Part shown: positions 35,343 to 44,599 of the stretch, piece after piece
Layout: each line of letters begins with the position of its first letter
Numbering within the stretch: the stretch's first letter is position 1
Origin: Actinoplanes teichomyceticus ATCC 31121
GTDB taxonomy: Bacteria; Actinomycetota; Actinomycetes; Mycobacteriales; Micromonosporaceae
Direction: 5' to 3'
NCBI RefSeq assembly: GCF_003711105.1
Contig: NZ_CP023865.1
Span: forward strand, 4,365,001-4,429,000
DNA: 64,000 bases
Position numbers and translations under genes: made by a program
The notes under the pieces: generated by a model
The model's database searches: none
The model's input: the letters and a program-made list of their open reading frames with translations, nothing else
What the model was told of the DNA's origin: nothing

Positions 35343-35630
35343 ATAACCACCAGCAGTGCCAGCCGGACCCATGCGGCTGGCACCCAGCGTGGTTATCCGC
35401 CCCCGATAACCACCACCAACACCAGCCCGCCCCGCCCGGCTGGCACCCAACGTCGTTATTCACCTCCTACGACCACCACCAGCACCAGCCCAGCCCGCGC
35501 GGCTCGCGGTGAGTGTCGGTGATGAGGGCAATAAGCACCGTCAACACCAGCCGGCACCCGGCGGCTGGTGCGCGGGGTCGATATGCAGGGCGATAACCAC
35601 CACCAACCCCAGCACCGGCGGCCGGAACTG
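35343..35630. repeat. Five-unit 62-63 bp hairpin array
   Basis: Units start at about 35343, 35406, 35469, 35531 and 35593. Each begins ATAACCACCACCAACACCAG or a close variant, and most continue through a CCAGCC ... GGCTGG inverted repeat. Unit 1 is a near-complete hairpin (ATAACCAC ... GTGGTTAT outside, GCCAGCC ... GGCTGGC inside). The units diverge from one another, so this is an old array. A 22-bp direct repeat (CGCCCCGATGGCCCGACT core) at 35268 and 35302 precedes it. No gene overlaps. Confidence 0.75.
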
Positions 35631-36000
35631 TAAGAGAAACGGTGTAACTCCTGATCAAGGAGACACCAGCTGACCGTGACTATCGATGCCGCCGTGGATA
35701 CTTCCGCCGAGGTTCCTGCGCCCTTTCTATGTAGCACAGTCTATTGGGCGCGTCTCGGACCTACCGGACGCCGAAACGGCTACATCCCGCGACTGGACCG
35801 TTGCGCTGAATGGCTCACTGGTCACCACGCGACCGGTGCGGAACATTTGGACGGCACCGGCCGCGGGACACCCACCGGTCGAATGAGAAATTAGGACATC
35901 GACCGTGCCGCAGCGCGGCCAGCTGCGTGCATCCACCGGCAACGCCCAGATCGCGCGGACGCGGCGTTCGAGCGAGCCGCCACCAAGAAAGAGCCACGCA
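35631..36000. other. Noncoding boundary region
   Basis: After the repeat array, GC content visibly falls. Short open frames exist but none has a domain or good start signals. A small CTCCT-GATCA-AGGAG inverted repeat lies at about 35648-35662. It looks like the left edge of the accessory island. Confidence 0.4.
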
Positions 36001-36954
36001 TTACTTCGTGGCTAGAAACGTCGCACCGGTGAGATTCTCGGAGATCTGCCAGATGCGCCGAGCGTCCTCAAGGCTGTGCAGGCGGGTGTAGACGGGCTGC
36101 TCAGCAGGGGGGCCGCTGAGGTGTGCCAAGCCACTCGGCCCGTAAAACCGGCCGCCTCGTGCGTTGGGTGAGGTGGCAGCCATCAGGGCCGGCAAAGCTG
36201 CCGACTCGGGACTGCCGGTCAGGATGCCACGGCGGGAGAGCGCGCGAATTAATCGCACTGTGACGGTGTCCTTGGTCCTGCCAAGCTCCGGCTGTGCGGC
36301 CAGCAGATTGGTCGGAGCGATGCCGGGATGGCAGATGTTGCTGGTGATGCCCCAGCCGCCGGCCTGACTGCGCCGGTCAAGCTCGAGACCAAATAGGCCG
36401 AGCGCAATCTTCGACTGGCTGTAGGCGGTGTTTCCGTTGTAAGACTGCTCCCAGTTCAGGTCGTTCCAGTTGATCGCGCCCTGGTTGGCGGACACGCTCA
36501 ACTGCGATGTCACTCGGGCGCGCCCAGCCTGCAGCAGCGGCAGCACATGAGCCGTTAGCGCGAAGTGTCCGAGATAGTTACTGCCGAACTGAAGCTCGAA
36601 CCCGTCGGCGGTGGTCATACGCTCGGGCGGAGTCATCACACCGGCGTTATTGATCAGGATATGAATCGGCCGCTGCTCATCGCGCAGCGTGGCCCCCAGA
36701 GCGGAGACCGAATCCAGCGACGACAGGTCGAGATCGCGCAACGACACGACAGCCTTCGGGTGCTCCTGCCTGATCCGCGCAATCGCCTTCTCACCCTTAA
36801 CACGATTCCGTACGGGCATGACGACCTCGGCGCCGGCGCCGGCCAGTTGGGTTGCAATGCCGAGCCCCACACCATCGCTCGCTCCGGTGATCACGGCAAT
36901 TTTTCCGGCAAGATTCGGAACCGAAAATTCGGTGGTGCTGCGTGTCATCTTCAT
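36001..36954 (-). CDS. SDR family oxidoreductase (retinol dehydrogenase-like)
   Basis: The 317-residue extended SDR has [12 protein letters not shown] (cofactor), [11 protein letters not shown] and YSQSKIA (catalytic Tyr-Lys). The start is ATG 36954 or ATG 36948, behind AGGAGAGG. Its codons are less GC-rich than the left half of the window. The first 20 codons and leader resemble a broken 5' fragment at 39623 beside an XRE regulator, so this gene was probably one of a family controlled by such regulators. Substrate unknown. Confidence 0.82.
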   Translation of the reverse strand: MKMTRSTTEFSVPNLAGKIAVITGASDGVGLGIATQLAGAGAEVVMPVRNRVKGEKAIARIRQEHPKAVVSLRDLDLSSLDSVSALGATLRDEQRPIHILINNAGVMTPPERMTTADGFELQFGSNYLGHFALTAHVLPLLQAGRARVTSQLSVSANQGAINWNDLNWEQSYNGNTAYSQSKIALGLFGLELDRRSQAGGWGITSNICHPGIAPTNLLAAQPELGRTKDTVTVRLIRALSRRGILTGSPESAALPALMAATSPNARGGRFYGPSGLAHLSGPPAEQPVYTRLHSLEDARRIWQISENLTGATFLATK

Positions 36955-37029
36955 GCCTCTCCTGCGATATCTGATTACCGTTCTAGTTTGTCTCGGATCT
37001 AAGTTCGTATCCACGACTTCCCGATCCCA

Positions 37030-37714
37030 GGCTGACGATGGACGAGGCGTACGGGCAGTCGAAGTCGTTGCGGGTCTGGCTCGAGGGCCACGACCGGGCG
37101 CATGTGGTCGCGACCCGCTGCAACGACTATGTGGTCACCACCAGCATGGGCCGGGCCCGGGTCGACGAGCTGATCGCCTCTCTACCCCGTCGGGCCTGGT
37201 CGCGGATCTCCGCTGGTCCAGGCGCTCATGGACCACGGGAGTACCGGGGGGCGCGGGTCCCGATCCGCATCTTCTGGCGACCGGGCCGCGGGCACTGGCT
37301 GACGGCCCGGCGCAACATGAGCACCGGCGAGCTGGCCTACTGCGTGTGTTACGGGCCGCGCAAGACGAGGTTGATGGACCTGGCCCGGATCGCCGGGCCC
37401 CGCTGGGCGGTCGAGGAATGCTTCCAGCAGGCCAAAGGCCAGGCCGGCTTGGATGAGTACCAGGTCCGCGATTGGCGGGCCTGGTATGCGCATGTCACCT
37501 TGTCCATGGCCGCTTACGCCTGGCTCGTCGTCGCCCGGACCCTGACCTCGCCAGAGCAAACAGCAGCAGTGACGACATGATGATCGGCTACACGGTACCG
37601 GAGATCCGGCGTCTGCTGGCCGCACTGTTCGTCCGCCGTCACCAGCCCAAACACATCTGGTGGTGGTCACGCTGGCGACGACGACGTCAACACCAGGCCC
37701 GCCTCAGCCACTGA
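37030..37714 (+). pseudogene. IS701-family transposase, 5' truncated
   Basis: From about 37030 the frame encodes [19 protein letters not shown] onward. It is closely similar to the C-terminal half of the longer transposase at 49356-50480. It stops at 37580, and the rest of the family tail (IGYTVPEIRRLLAAL to WWSRWRRRRQ) follows in the -1 frame from ATG 37580 to 37714. The first half of the protein is absent. Confidence 0.8.
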
Positions 37715-37730
37715 GATGCTTCTATAGCTG

Positions 37731-37843
37731 TCAATTGGTGCTGGGGGCCAGGTTCGCGTCTTGCAGAGTCCGGAAGAGTTGTCTGCTGATGTAGCGCTTG
37801 AGGCTGCGCATGATCTCGCGTTTGGTGCGGCCTTCGCTGGTGA
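37731..37843 (-). pseudogene. IS110-family transposase C-terminal fragment
   Basis: The minus strand reads LTSEGRTKREIMRSLKRYIS and ends at a TGA at 37731. This is the characteristic end of IS110-type transposases. It is cut at about 37841, where the IS3 end begins. Confidence 0.65.
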
Positions 37844-38018
37844 GGCACCTCCGTATTCATGGAGCTTCTTGATCATGGTCTGATGACCATGGGGAGGAAG
37901 TATCTGTGGCAGCACCGAAGAAGTACCCCGATGAGCTGCGGCAACGCGCCGTTCGACTGTATCGGGACTCGGACCCGAAGCCGTTGGCTGCGCAGGCCCA
38001 CGGGGTGCGCGACACCGA
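37841..38018 (+). mobile_element. IS3-family left end with orfA N-terminus (copy 1)
   Basis: The sequence begins TGAGGCACCTCCGTATTC and contains ATG of an orfA-like frame (MAAPKKYPDELRQRAVRLYR). The first about 108 bases are nearly identical to 54790-54897. The frame breaks after about DPKPLAAQ, and orfB is missing. Confidence 0.75.
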
Positions 38019-38455
38019 CGACTCGGGCGGCTCTCGTACTCGCGGAGCGGGCGTCGGTGCAGCGTCAATGTGCCGTGCACCTGCTCGACCACCCACCGCT
38101 TCGCGATCGGCACGAGCCCCGGCTGCACGGGCCCCGGCTATATGTCGGCGCGTTTGACCACCTCGGCGTCGACGCCCAGCAGCGTGCCGTGGATGCCCAG
38201 ATCTTGCTTGACTACGGAGTCCCCCCACGCCCGCGTGACCGTCGGGTGTGCTCGTCGGCCTTGTCCAGCAGCCGCACGCCGACCACGGTGTCGGTGACGC
38301 TCGCGGCGGTCACCGCCACCGCGATGATCAGCCCGAGTGCGCCGACGGCCAGCCCTCGTTCGCGGCCGGGTACCTTCTTGCGGGTGGTCGCGGCGCGAAC
38401 GTGGTTGGCGGCACGGATCGACTGGGTGTCCAGCACGACCGCGGGCGGTTCCTCC
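38018..38455 (-). pseudogene. IS5-family transposase remnant
   Basis: On the minus strand, pieces typical of IS5 DDE transposases appear in shifted frames: AVVLDTQSIRAANHV, GRERGLAVGALGLIIAVAVT, VVKRADI followed by a stop, and KRWVVEQVHGTLTLHRRPL. In-frame stops and frameshifts mark it as dead. Confidence 0.7.
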
Positions 38456-38576
38456 CGGCGGCATGTTCTGATCACAGCCGTTAGCCGTGCGCAAAGACCA
38501 TCGGCCCGCAGTCCTGAACCCCGCTGATCTCGATGGCATGCCGGCGGATGGTCTGGGCCGCTTGTTCAGTCGTCAC
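38455..38576 (-). pseudogene. RsbQ-like alpha/beta hydrolase 5' fragment
   Basis: GTG 38576 opens a 31-codon frame ending in GPMVFAHG; after a small indel the next residues read GCDQNM. Intact RsbQ-type hydrolases carry FAHGFGCDQNMWR, so this is the first tenth of such a gene, cut off by IS5 sequence. Confidence 0.6.
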
Positions 38577-38618
38577 ATCGGCCTCTTGCCCATCGCCGTC
38601 CACGACCCCGCGGGCCCG

Positions 38619-39470
38619 TCACCCGTTCGGGGTCAGGAGGGTTTGATTGCCGATGACCGAGAGCAGTTGCAATTTCTCGTAGCTCTCGCTGCCCGGAACG
38701 GCGGTGTAGACGAGCAGCAAGTGGGACTGGTCGGGGTCCAGCAGGCGCTGACACTGCAATTCCAGATCGCCCACCTCGGGGTGCACGAAACGTTTTGAAT
38801 GGTCGTAGCCGATGCCGATTTCATGTTGGTTCCATACCGTACGGAATTCCTCGCTGCTCTCCAGCAGCAGGCCCTGCAGGTGGGCCGCATACGACTTCGG
38901 GCCGCGCAGCGTGACGACCCGGCGCAGGCCGGAGGCGAAGACGCGGGCGTGCAGCTCGTGGTCGTCGGGGTGGTAGAGGGCCCGTACGGCCGGGTCGGTG
39001 AAGTAGCGATAGCCGATGCTGCGCGATGGGCCGGTGTAGCGCATCATGTCGCCGGTGAGCGCCACGCCCAGTGAGGTCTGGCGCAGCGTCTCGCCGAGCT
39101 CAGTGACGATCTCGGCCGGGGTGTCGGTGAGTCGGTCGAAGATGCGCAGCATGCCGGGGCTGATGTGCTCGCTGGGGGTGCCGCGGGTCGGCGCGTTGTG
39201 CCCGGCCAGGCGGAACAGATGGTCGCGCTCATCGAGCGAAAGATGCAGGCCCTGGGCGATCGAGGCAATCATCTGCTCGGACGGGTGCGGGCCGCGCTCG
39301 CGTTCGAGTCGGCTGTAGTAGTCGGCCGAGATGTGACAGAGCGTGGCGACCTCTTCGCGGCGTAGCCCGGATGTGCGGCGGCGCTGACCGCGCGGGAGCC
39401 CGACGTCCTCGGGTTGCAGCGACTCCCGGCGGCGGCGCAGGAACTCGGCCAGTCCGGCTCGATCAATCAT
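38619..39470 (-). CDS. XRE family regulator with MmyB-like ligand domain
   Basis: The protein has 283 residues. An N-terminal helix-turn-helix (about 8-95; TSGLRREEVATLCHISADYYSRLE) is followed by a C-terminal MmyB-type PAS-like domain (about 105-270). In streptomycetes such regulators sit divergent from an SDR gene and control it. Here the divergent SDR survives only as a 5' fragment at 39623, while a related full SDR lies 2 kb away at 36001. The regulator looks intact. Confidence 0.85.
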   Translation of the reverse strand: MIDRAGLAEFLRRRRESLQPEDVGLPRGQRRRTSGLRREEVATLCHISADYYSRLERERGPHPSEQMIASIAQGLHLSLDERDHLFRLAGHNAPTRGTPSEHISPGMLRIFDRLTDTPAEIVTELGETLRQTSLGVALTGDMMRYTGPSRSIGYRYFTDPAVRALYHPDDHELHARVFASGLRRVVTLRGPKSYAAHLQGLLLESSEEFRTVWNQHEIGIGYDHSKRFVHPEVGDLELQCQRLLDPDQSHLLLVYTAVPGSESYEKLQLLSVIGNQTLLTPNG

Positions 39471-39622
39471 TGTTCGGTTCTACCACCGATCGCCGACCGC
39501 ATCCTCGGCCTGCGGATCCCCCCTTGACGGACCGCGCAGCCTGGAATCGGCGGGCCGTGGTGACCCCCGCGGATCCGGTGCAGCCTGAGATGGTAATCAG
39601 GTCCTGCGGGAAAGGGGAGAAA

Positions 39623-39668
39623 ATGACACGCACCACATCCGAGTTCACTATTTTCAACCACACCGTGA
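39623..39668 (+). pseudogene. SDR gene 5' remnant
   Basis: ATG 39623 and the codons for TRTTSEFTIFN, with the leader (GGTAATCAG, then GGAAAGGGGAG), closely match the start and leader of the SDR at 36001-36954 on the other strand. The gene breaks after about 14 codons and is replaced by IS5 sequence. Confidence 0.65.
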
Positions 39669-39672
39669 ATGC

Positions 39673-39780
39673 GACATAAACCGGCTCAAACGCAACCGCG
39701 CCGTCGCCACCCGATACGACAAGCTGGCCGTCCGCTATGAGGCCACCGTAACCATCGCCGCGATCAACGAGTGGCTCTAA
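39673..39780 (+). pseudogene. IS5-family transposase C-terminal remnant
   Basis: The frame reads DINRLKRNRAVATRYDKLAV and ends INEWL with TAA at 39778. This is the standard end of actinobacterial IS5 transposases. Only 35 codons remain. Confidence 0.75.
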
Positions 39781-40226
39781 CCGAATTTGATACAGGCCGT
39801 AATCCCCTGGTATGCGCTCGTTATGGACTGCCGGGCCGCTCGTGGTGTTCGCGAAGGGACGGCGAGCGTTCCACCACAGTTGCCAAGATCCTCTCCTTTT
39901 CCGTAGATCATCTTCTCACCAGCAAGCCTCTGGGGAGCGGATGGCGAGGGGGACGTTTCTACGGGATCGATATAACTTAAGAACCGGCGTACTGGCACGC
40001 GGGCCGGTTCTCAGTACGACATCGCAGGCTCGCTGAGAGTGGACCGCAAGACGTTCCGGCGTTACGTCGAGTCGGCGATGCGCCCACGGTAACGGACGGT
40101 GCCCTCCACGCGGGCGCCCACGCCGAGGTCGTTCTCCATCCAAAGTCCGCAGGGAAGCCTACAGGTCGGTTGCCGTCGTGCCGATAGTCATGATGATCGC
40201 CGAGGGGCACATTGCGGAGGTGGCCA
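39781..40226. other. Region with possible IS21 scrap and a hairpin
   Basis: AGAACCGG ... CCGGTTCT (about 39980-40012) forms an 8-bp hairpin. At 40027-40092 a short frame, SLRVDRKTFRRYVESAM, resembles the N-terminal helix-turn-helix of IS21 transposases, followed by a stop. Nothing else was recognised. Confidence 0.4.
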
Positions 40227-41780
40227 TTGTCCAAGGCGCGGGTGGGTGTACTAGCTGCAGTGGTGGCCGGTGTGCTGTTGCATGCGCTGTTCGAGGTCAA
40301 CCAGAGCCCGGCTACCGCGACGCCGTTCCGTGTCGCCACGCACCTGTTGTTGGCCGCGGTGGCGTTGGTGGCCGTCCGCGGCTACGTGCGCTGCGCGCGG
40401 ACCCGCACGGGTCGCAGCCGGGCCGGCTATACGTTCGCCGCAGCGACCAGCCTGCTGTGGGCCGTCAGCGAAGTGATCCGGACGAGTTCCGAGTCTGTCG
40501 TCCCCACCAGTTCGGCAGCAGTTGGCGCGGCCCTGCTCTCGCTCATGGCCGTGATATGTGCGATCGTCGGCTTCGGGATGGCTTTCCCGTCGTTCGCCGA
40601 TACCGCCGTGCGGCTGCGCCGCACGATCGACGGACTGATGATCTTTTTCGCGTTGCTGCTCCTGGGCTGGTACACCGTCCTCGGGCCGACATTTCGTGCC
40701 ACCGTCAGCCGCGGTGGTGAGGCGGGGCAAGCCATCCTGGTGCTGGCGGCGGTCGCGCTGTTGTGCATCACGATGGCATTGGCGCTGCTGGTGCTCTCCC
40801 GCACCGTGTCCGCCGGAATCAATCAGGTCAGCTTGCTCGCTGGCAGCATGTTGGTGTACGCCGCTGTGGGAATCGGCTACGGCTCGAATCTCGCCTTCGG
40901 GCGGGACTGGTGGGAACTCGGCGTAGGCGGCGGCCACCTTCTCGCGGGCCTGCTGTCGGCCATGGCCAGCCACATGCGTCCACCGGTGTCCTCTTCGATC
41001 GAGGACCAGCAGTCATCGCCTCGCGCGCTGTGGTTCCCGAACGTCCCGGTCCTCATCGCCTTCGGTATCGCCGCCATCCAACAGGCGACCGAGGGCACCA
41101 TGGGGCCGGTCATCCCGTGGCTGGTACTCGGCGTGGCTGTCCTTGTGTTGGTTCGTCAGTTTCTCAATACCCAAACCAATCAGGCACTGCTGCGTCAGAT
41201 AAGTTACCAGGCCAATCACGACATGCTCACCGGGTTGGGCAACCGGGCGCTGTTCACCACCAGGACCAATCAGGCCGCCGCGATGGCCGACGAGCACTCC
41301 GGGGTCGCCGTTATCCTGCTCGATTTGGACGGCTTCAAGGGGGTCAACGACACGTACGGTCACGCGGCTGGCGACGAACTACTGCGAACCGCCGCTGAGC
41401 GTATTCAGGTCAGCGTGCGTGAGGAAGACACCGTGGCCCGTCTCGGCGGCGACGAGTTCGTCATCATGCTTTCCGGACTTTCAACCGTGGAGCACGCCGT
41501 CCGTGTTGCCGAACGCACGATCGACGATCTCCGCCAGCCACTGGTCATCGCGGACACCGCGATGACTATTCGCTCCAGCGCTGGAGTGACCATCTCCCAT
41601 GGTGGTGGTGACGACGTCGACAGCCTGCTCCACCAAGCAGACCTGGCCCTCTACCAGGCGAAGGCAGACGGTAAAGGCGTCGTCCGGCGTTATCACCCGG
41701 CCCTCCACCACGCGAACGTGCCCGTTCGCCCTGGGATGCGCCGCGACGATGCTGGGACGATTCTTCAGGCCGGGGCATGA
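40227..41780 (+). CDS. Membrane diguanylate cyclase (GGDEF)
   Basis: The protein has 517 residues. About eight or nine membrane helices (about 5-320) precede a cytosolic GGDEF domain (about 335-500) with canonical RLGGDEFVIML and the DLDGFKGVNDTYGH metal/nucleotide loop. There is no EAL domain. Predicted activity: c-di-GMP synthesis in response to a membrane signal. TTG 40227 has GGAGG six bases upstream, so it is chosen over TTG 40212. It is surrounded by IS debris but intact. Confidence 0.82.
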   Translation: MSKARVGVLAAVVAGVLLHALFEVNQSPATATPFRVATHLLLAAVALVAVRGYVRCARTRTGRSRAGYTFAAATSLLWAVSEVIRTSSESVVPTSSAAVGAALLSLMAVICAIVGFGMAFPSFADTAVRLRRTIDGLMIFFALLLLGWYTVLGPTFRATVSRGGEAGQAILVLAAVALLCITMALALLVLSRTVSAGINQVSLLAGSMLVYAAVGIGYGSNLAFGRDWWELGVGGGHLLAGLLSAMASHMRPPVSSSIEDQQSSPRALWFPNVPVLIAFGIAAIQQATEGTMGPVIPWLVLGVAVLVLVRQFLNTQTNQALLRQISYQANHDMLTGLGNRALFTTRTNQAAAMADEHSGVAVILLDLDGFKGVNDTYGHAAGDELLRTAAERIQVSVREEDTVARLGGDEFVIMLSGLSTVEHAVRVAERTIDDLRQPLVIADTAMTIRSSAGVTISHGGGDDVDSLLHQADLALYQAKADGKGVVRRYHPALHHANVPVRPGMRRDDAGTILQAGA

Positions 41781-41947
41781 GCGTCCTCAACGGTGGTCAT
41801 CGCGTGCTGCTCATGAGAGGCCTGGGCGTGTGCTGGTGCGAGGCTGATGATGTCGGCGTTGTCGACCAAGATGTCGACCTGTCTACCAAGGCGGCTCAGC
41901 TTGCCGGCCAGGGCAACGGCGGCTCGTTCTTGGCTGAGCTCCTGCAC
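41765..41947 (-). pseudogene. SDR fragment
   Basis: The minus strand reads ALAGKLSRLGRQVDILVDNA, like the NNAG region of an SDR, but without the cofactor motif before it or the YxxxK after it. It is joined directly to the MFS remnant. Confidence 0.5.
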
Positions 41948-41949
41948 GA

Positions 41950-42432
41950 TGGTGAGGCGGCCACGAACAAAGACAAGGCGATCGGGACGGGGCGTCGGTC
42001 CAGCTGGTCTCGTTGCCTTCGATGATGGCGTACACCAGCGACCCGACGGCTACGCAGGTGGTGAGCGCACCGGCGATGTCGAAGCGCCCATGATGCTCTT
42101 CCTCGCGGGTGTCGGGCGCCAAGGCGAAGACCACGGTGCCGATGATCAGCACGTTGCGTCGTCCGTAACGGTCGCCGAGCGCGCCAATCGGCAGGATCAG
42201 AGCAGCCGAAGCCACGGGTATAACCGTCCGCGATCCAGGTCAGCTCACCGCTGGAGGCGTTGAGTGTAACCGCATGGTCCGCCAGCCCGAGGCCGAGCGC
42301 GGTCACCGAGGCCACTACGAGCACGACGGCGAAGACATAGAGATCAGCACACCGCGGGTGCCGGTTCGCCCGGTGGCCACCACGGTTGTCACGCTGTGTC
42401 TTGTCATGCGGCCTGTATCGGACGAGCACCAC
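41950..42432 (-). pseudogene. MFS drug transporter remnant (EmrB/QacA type)
   Basis: Pieces in different minus-strand frames give LTWIADGYT, ALILPIGALGDRYGRRNVLI (motif A) and later DTREEEHHGRFDIAGALTT, which are far apart in intact proteins. Frameshifts and a large internal deletion have destroyed it. It is divergent from the TetR gene at 42503, the usual partner of such exporters. Confidence 0.7.
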
Positions 42433-42465
42433 GCCGGCTGAAAATAGCCAAGCGGATCCGATGAT

Positions 42466-42496
42466 TTGATCGGTTGTGGTCGCGTGCTTGTACTAT
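42466..42496 (+). promoter_or_regulatory. Putative promoter giving a leaderless TetR mRNA
   Basis: TTGATC (42466-42471) and TACTAT (42491-42496) form a -35/-10 pair with a 19-base spacer. The -10 ends six bases before GTG 42503, so transcription would begin at or next to the start codon. No Shine-Dalgarno is present. Confidence 0.5.
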
Positions 42497-42502
42497 CAGG
42501 CC

Positions 42503-43156
42503 GTGGGAATTGCGGCAGGACCCGCGGGTGCGACACCGCGGCGAGCGGACCGGCGTAAGGCACGCACTCGTGCGGCGCTGGTCAGGGCTGCCCAGGGTTT
42601 TCTCGCCGAAGGGCGCACGGGCGTCAGCATCCGTGACATCACGGATGCTGCCGACGTCGGGTTCGGCACCTTCTACGGCCACTTCGAGACCAAGGAACAG
42701 CTTCTCGAGGAGGCCGCGGGAGCAGCCCTCGATGGCTATGCCGCCATGCTGGCGACCCTCACCGAGGGGCTGACGGATCCGGCGGAGGTCTTCGCCGTCA
42801 GCTTCCGGATGGCGGGGCGCCTGCAGCGCCGCCACCCCGAACTGGTCCGCGTCATCTTGAACAGCGGCACCGCCATTCTGCTCAGCGACAGCGGGATGGT
42901 GCGTCACGCCCGGGCCGACATCGCCGCCGCGCAAGCGGCGGGCCGGTTCGACGGGGACGACCCGGACATCGCCCTCATGGCCGCCGGCGGCGCCATGCTC
43001 GGCGTGATGCAGATGCTCGACGCCAATCCCGAGCTGGACGCAGGCGCTGTCGCCGACCAGTTCGCCGTCCGGATCCTACGCATGCTCGGGATCTCCGCCG
43101 ACGAGGCGGCGGCACTCTGCGCCACCGCTCCCCCGATGGTCCCGGAACTCCCCTAA
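42503..43156 (+). CDS. TetR family regulator
   Basis: The 217-residue protein has an N-terminal HTH (SIRDITDAADVGFGTFYGHFETKEQLL, about residues 45-70). GTG 42503 is favoured by the promoter position; GTG 42476 is upstream in frame. Its divergent target appears to have been the MFS gene, now broken. It may also control the catabolic operon starting 316 bases downstream. Confidence 0.82.
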   Translation: MGIAAGPAGATPRRADRRKARTRAALVRAAQGFLAEGRTGVSIRDITDAADVGFGTFYGHFETKEQLLEEAAGAALDGYAAMLATLTEGLTDPAEVFAVSFRMAGRLQRRHPELVRVILNSGTAILLSDSGMVRHARADIAAAQAAGRFDGDDPDIALMAAGGAMLGVMQMLDANPELDAGAVADQFAVRILRMLGISADEAAALCATAPPMVPELP

Positions 43157-43412
43157 CTCGGAAGTAGACCTATTTCCTCCCGATTAGGGCCGCTTCGCGC
43201 AGCGTAGCGACAGCGACAGCGACTAACCCTCAGGGGCAGCGTCGGCCGCCGGCGAATCGACGCCACTGACGTGGCGCGATGCCGCACGTGCGCTGGCGTT
43301 CAACCCACTCCTCGCTCCTGCCGTCGCAGGCCGCCGTCGCGATCTGCTCACCGAAGGCACGGTGTTCCGCGCCGGCCTGAAACCGATCACATGATCGAAA
43401 CCGACCGAGCTG

Positions 43413-43441
43413 TTGACGACTTCTCTTTACAAGCTGATACT
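43413..43441 (+). promoter_or_regulatory. Sigma70-like promoter of the dioxygenase operon
   Basis: TTGACG (43413-43418), a 17-base spacer and GATACT (43436-43441) precede ATG 43472. AAAGGA at about 43459 is the ribosome site. Confidence 0.6.
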
Positions 43442-43471
43442 TTGATCGGAAACGTTGAAAGGATCGGTTCC

Positions 43472-44599
43472 ATGGCGACGAGCCCGAAGACCGCGCACGA
43501 GGGTCTGCACAGTGAGCAGGGCGCGCAGCGTGGTGACCACCCGGACCGAGCCGGTAATCCGGTGATCAAGGTCGAGGATCTGGCCTGGCTGGAGTTCGAG
43601 AAGCCGGATCTGGACGCCGCCGAGCGGTTCGCTCACGACTTCGGGTTCGCCACCGCTTTCCGGACCGGTAATGAGCTTCATTTGCGTGGCACGTTGCCCG
43701 GTTCGCAGTGCGTGATCATCCGCAAGGGGCCGAGGTCGCGGTTCGTGGCTCCGGCGTTCCGCGCCTCTTCCCGGGCAGATCTGGACCGGCTGACGCGGGC
43801 GGCCGACGGTACGGTTCGTGATCGGCGCGGCGCCGGTGGCGGCGCGGTCGTGGACCTGTGCGACCCGTCCGGGATGCCGGTGCGGGTCGTGACCGGCGTC
43901 GAGCAGTTGCCGCAGTTGCCGCGGCAGGAGCCGCTGGTGTTGAACTTCGGCCAGGTGCTGCGAACCAACGTGGCGCAGCGTCCGCCGCTAGCGCCGGCCC
44001 GCATCGAACGGCTGGGACACGTGGTGCTGGAGACGCCGCGGTTCGAGCGGACCGTGGACTGGTATCAGCAGAACCTGGGGCTGATCGTCAGCGACTTCCT
44101 GTTCTTCCCGGGTCAGCGCAAACGCGGTCCGACCATGGCGTTCATCCGCTGCGACCGCGGTGCCACACCCGCCGATCACCACACCCTGGCCATGCACCTG
44201 GGACCGTCCCGCCAGTACGTGCACTCGGCGTACCAGGTCGCCGACCTCGACGCGGTCGCCACCGGCGGCGAGTACCTCAAGAAGCGCGGCTATCACCGGG
44301 CCTGGGGCATCGGCCGGCACATCCAGGGCAGCCAGATCTTCGACTACTGGCGTGACCCGGACAGCGTGATGGTCGAGCACTTCGCCGACGGCGACATGTT
44401 CGACAACACCGTCGAGGCCGGGTGGGCTCAGATGAGCGCGAGCGGCCTTGCCCAGTGGGGTCCGTCGGTCACCCGGGACTTCCTCGGCGCGAAACCGTCG
44501 CCGCACCTGATCCGTGACGTCGTCACCGCGCTGCGCGCCGACGACAACGAGTTCGACATCCGGCGCCTGATCGGCCTTCTGAGAGTGGCTTCCGCATGA
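43472..44599 (+). CDS. VOC-superfamily extradiol dioxygenase-like protein
   Basis: The 375-residue protein has two glyoxalase/extradiol modules (about 35-145 and 175-320). The second holds likely Fe ligands: His in GHVVLETP, His in YVHSAYQV and Glu in VMVEHFAD. It resembles catechol 2,3-dioxygenase types that open aromatic rings. It is the first gene of a four-gene overlapping operon (ATGA at 44596) with an FAH hydrolase, an FAD hydroxylase and a CoA ligase. The aromatic substrate is unknown. Confidence 0.8.
   Translation: MATSPKTAHEGLHSEQGAQRGDHPDRAGNPVIKVEDLAWLEFEKPDLDAAERFAHDFGFATAFRTGNELHLRGTLPGSQCVIIRKGPRSRFVAPAFRASSRADLDRLTRAADGTVRDRRGAGGGAVVDLCDPSGMPVRVVTGVEQLPQLPRQEPLVLNFGQVLRTNVAQRPPLAPARIERLGHVVLETPRFERTVDWYQQNLGLIVSDFLFFPGQRKRGPTMAFIRCDRGATPADHHTLAMHLGPSRQYVHSAYQVADLDAVATGGEYLKKRGYHRAWGIGRHIQGSQIFDYWRDPDSVMVEHFADGDMFDNTVEAGWAQMSASGLAQWGPSVTRDFLGAKPSPHLIRDVVTALRADDNEFDIRRLIGLLRVASA

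Noticed and set aside
35343..35630. CRISPR array
   Set aside because: Units are 62-63 bp with variation throughout, with no constant repeat separated by unique spacers, and no cas genes nearby.
35676..35894. Small coding gene in the boundary region
   Set aside because: Two overlapping frames are open, neither with a good ribosome site or a recognisable domain.
43260..43394. C-terminal remnant of a gene before the dioxygenase promoter
   Set aside because: A short frame (ALAFNPLLAPAVAGRRRDLL) is open to a TGA at 43392, but I could not assign a family, so it is not listed as a feature.
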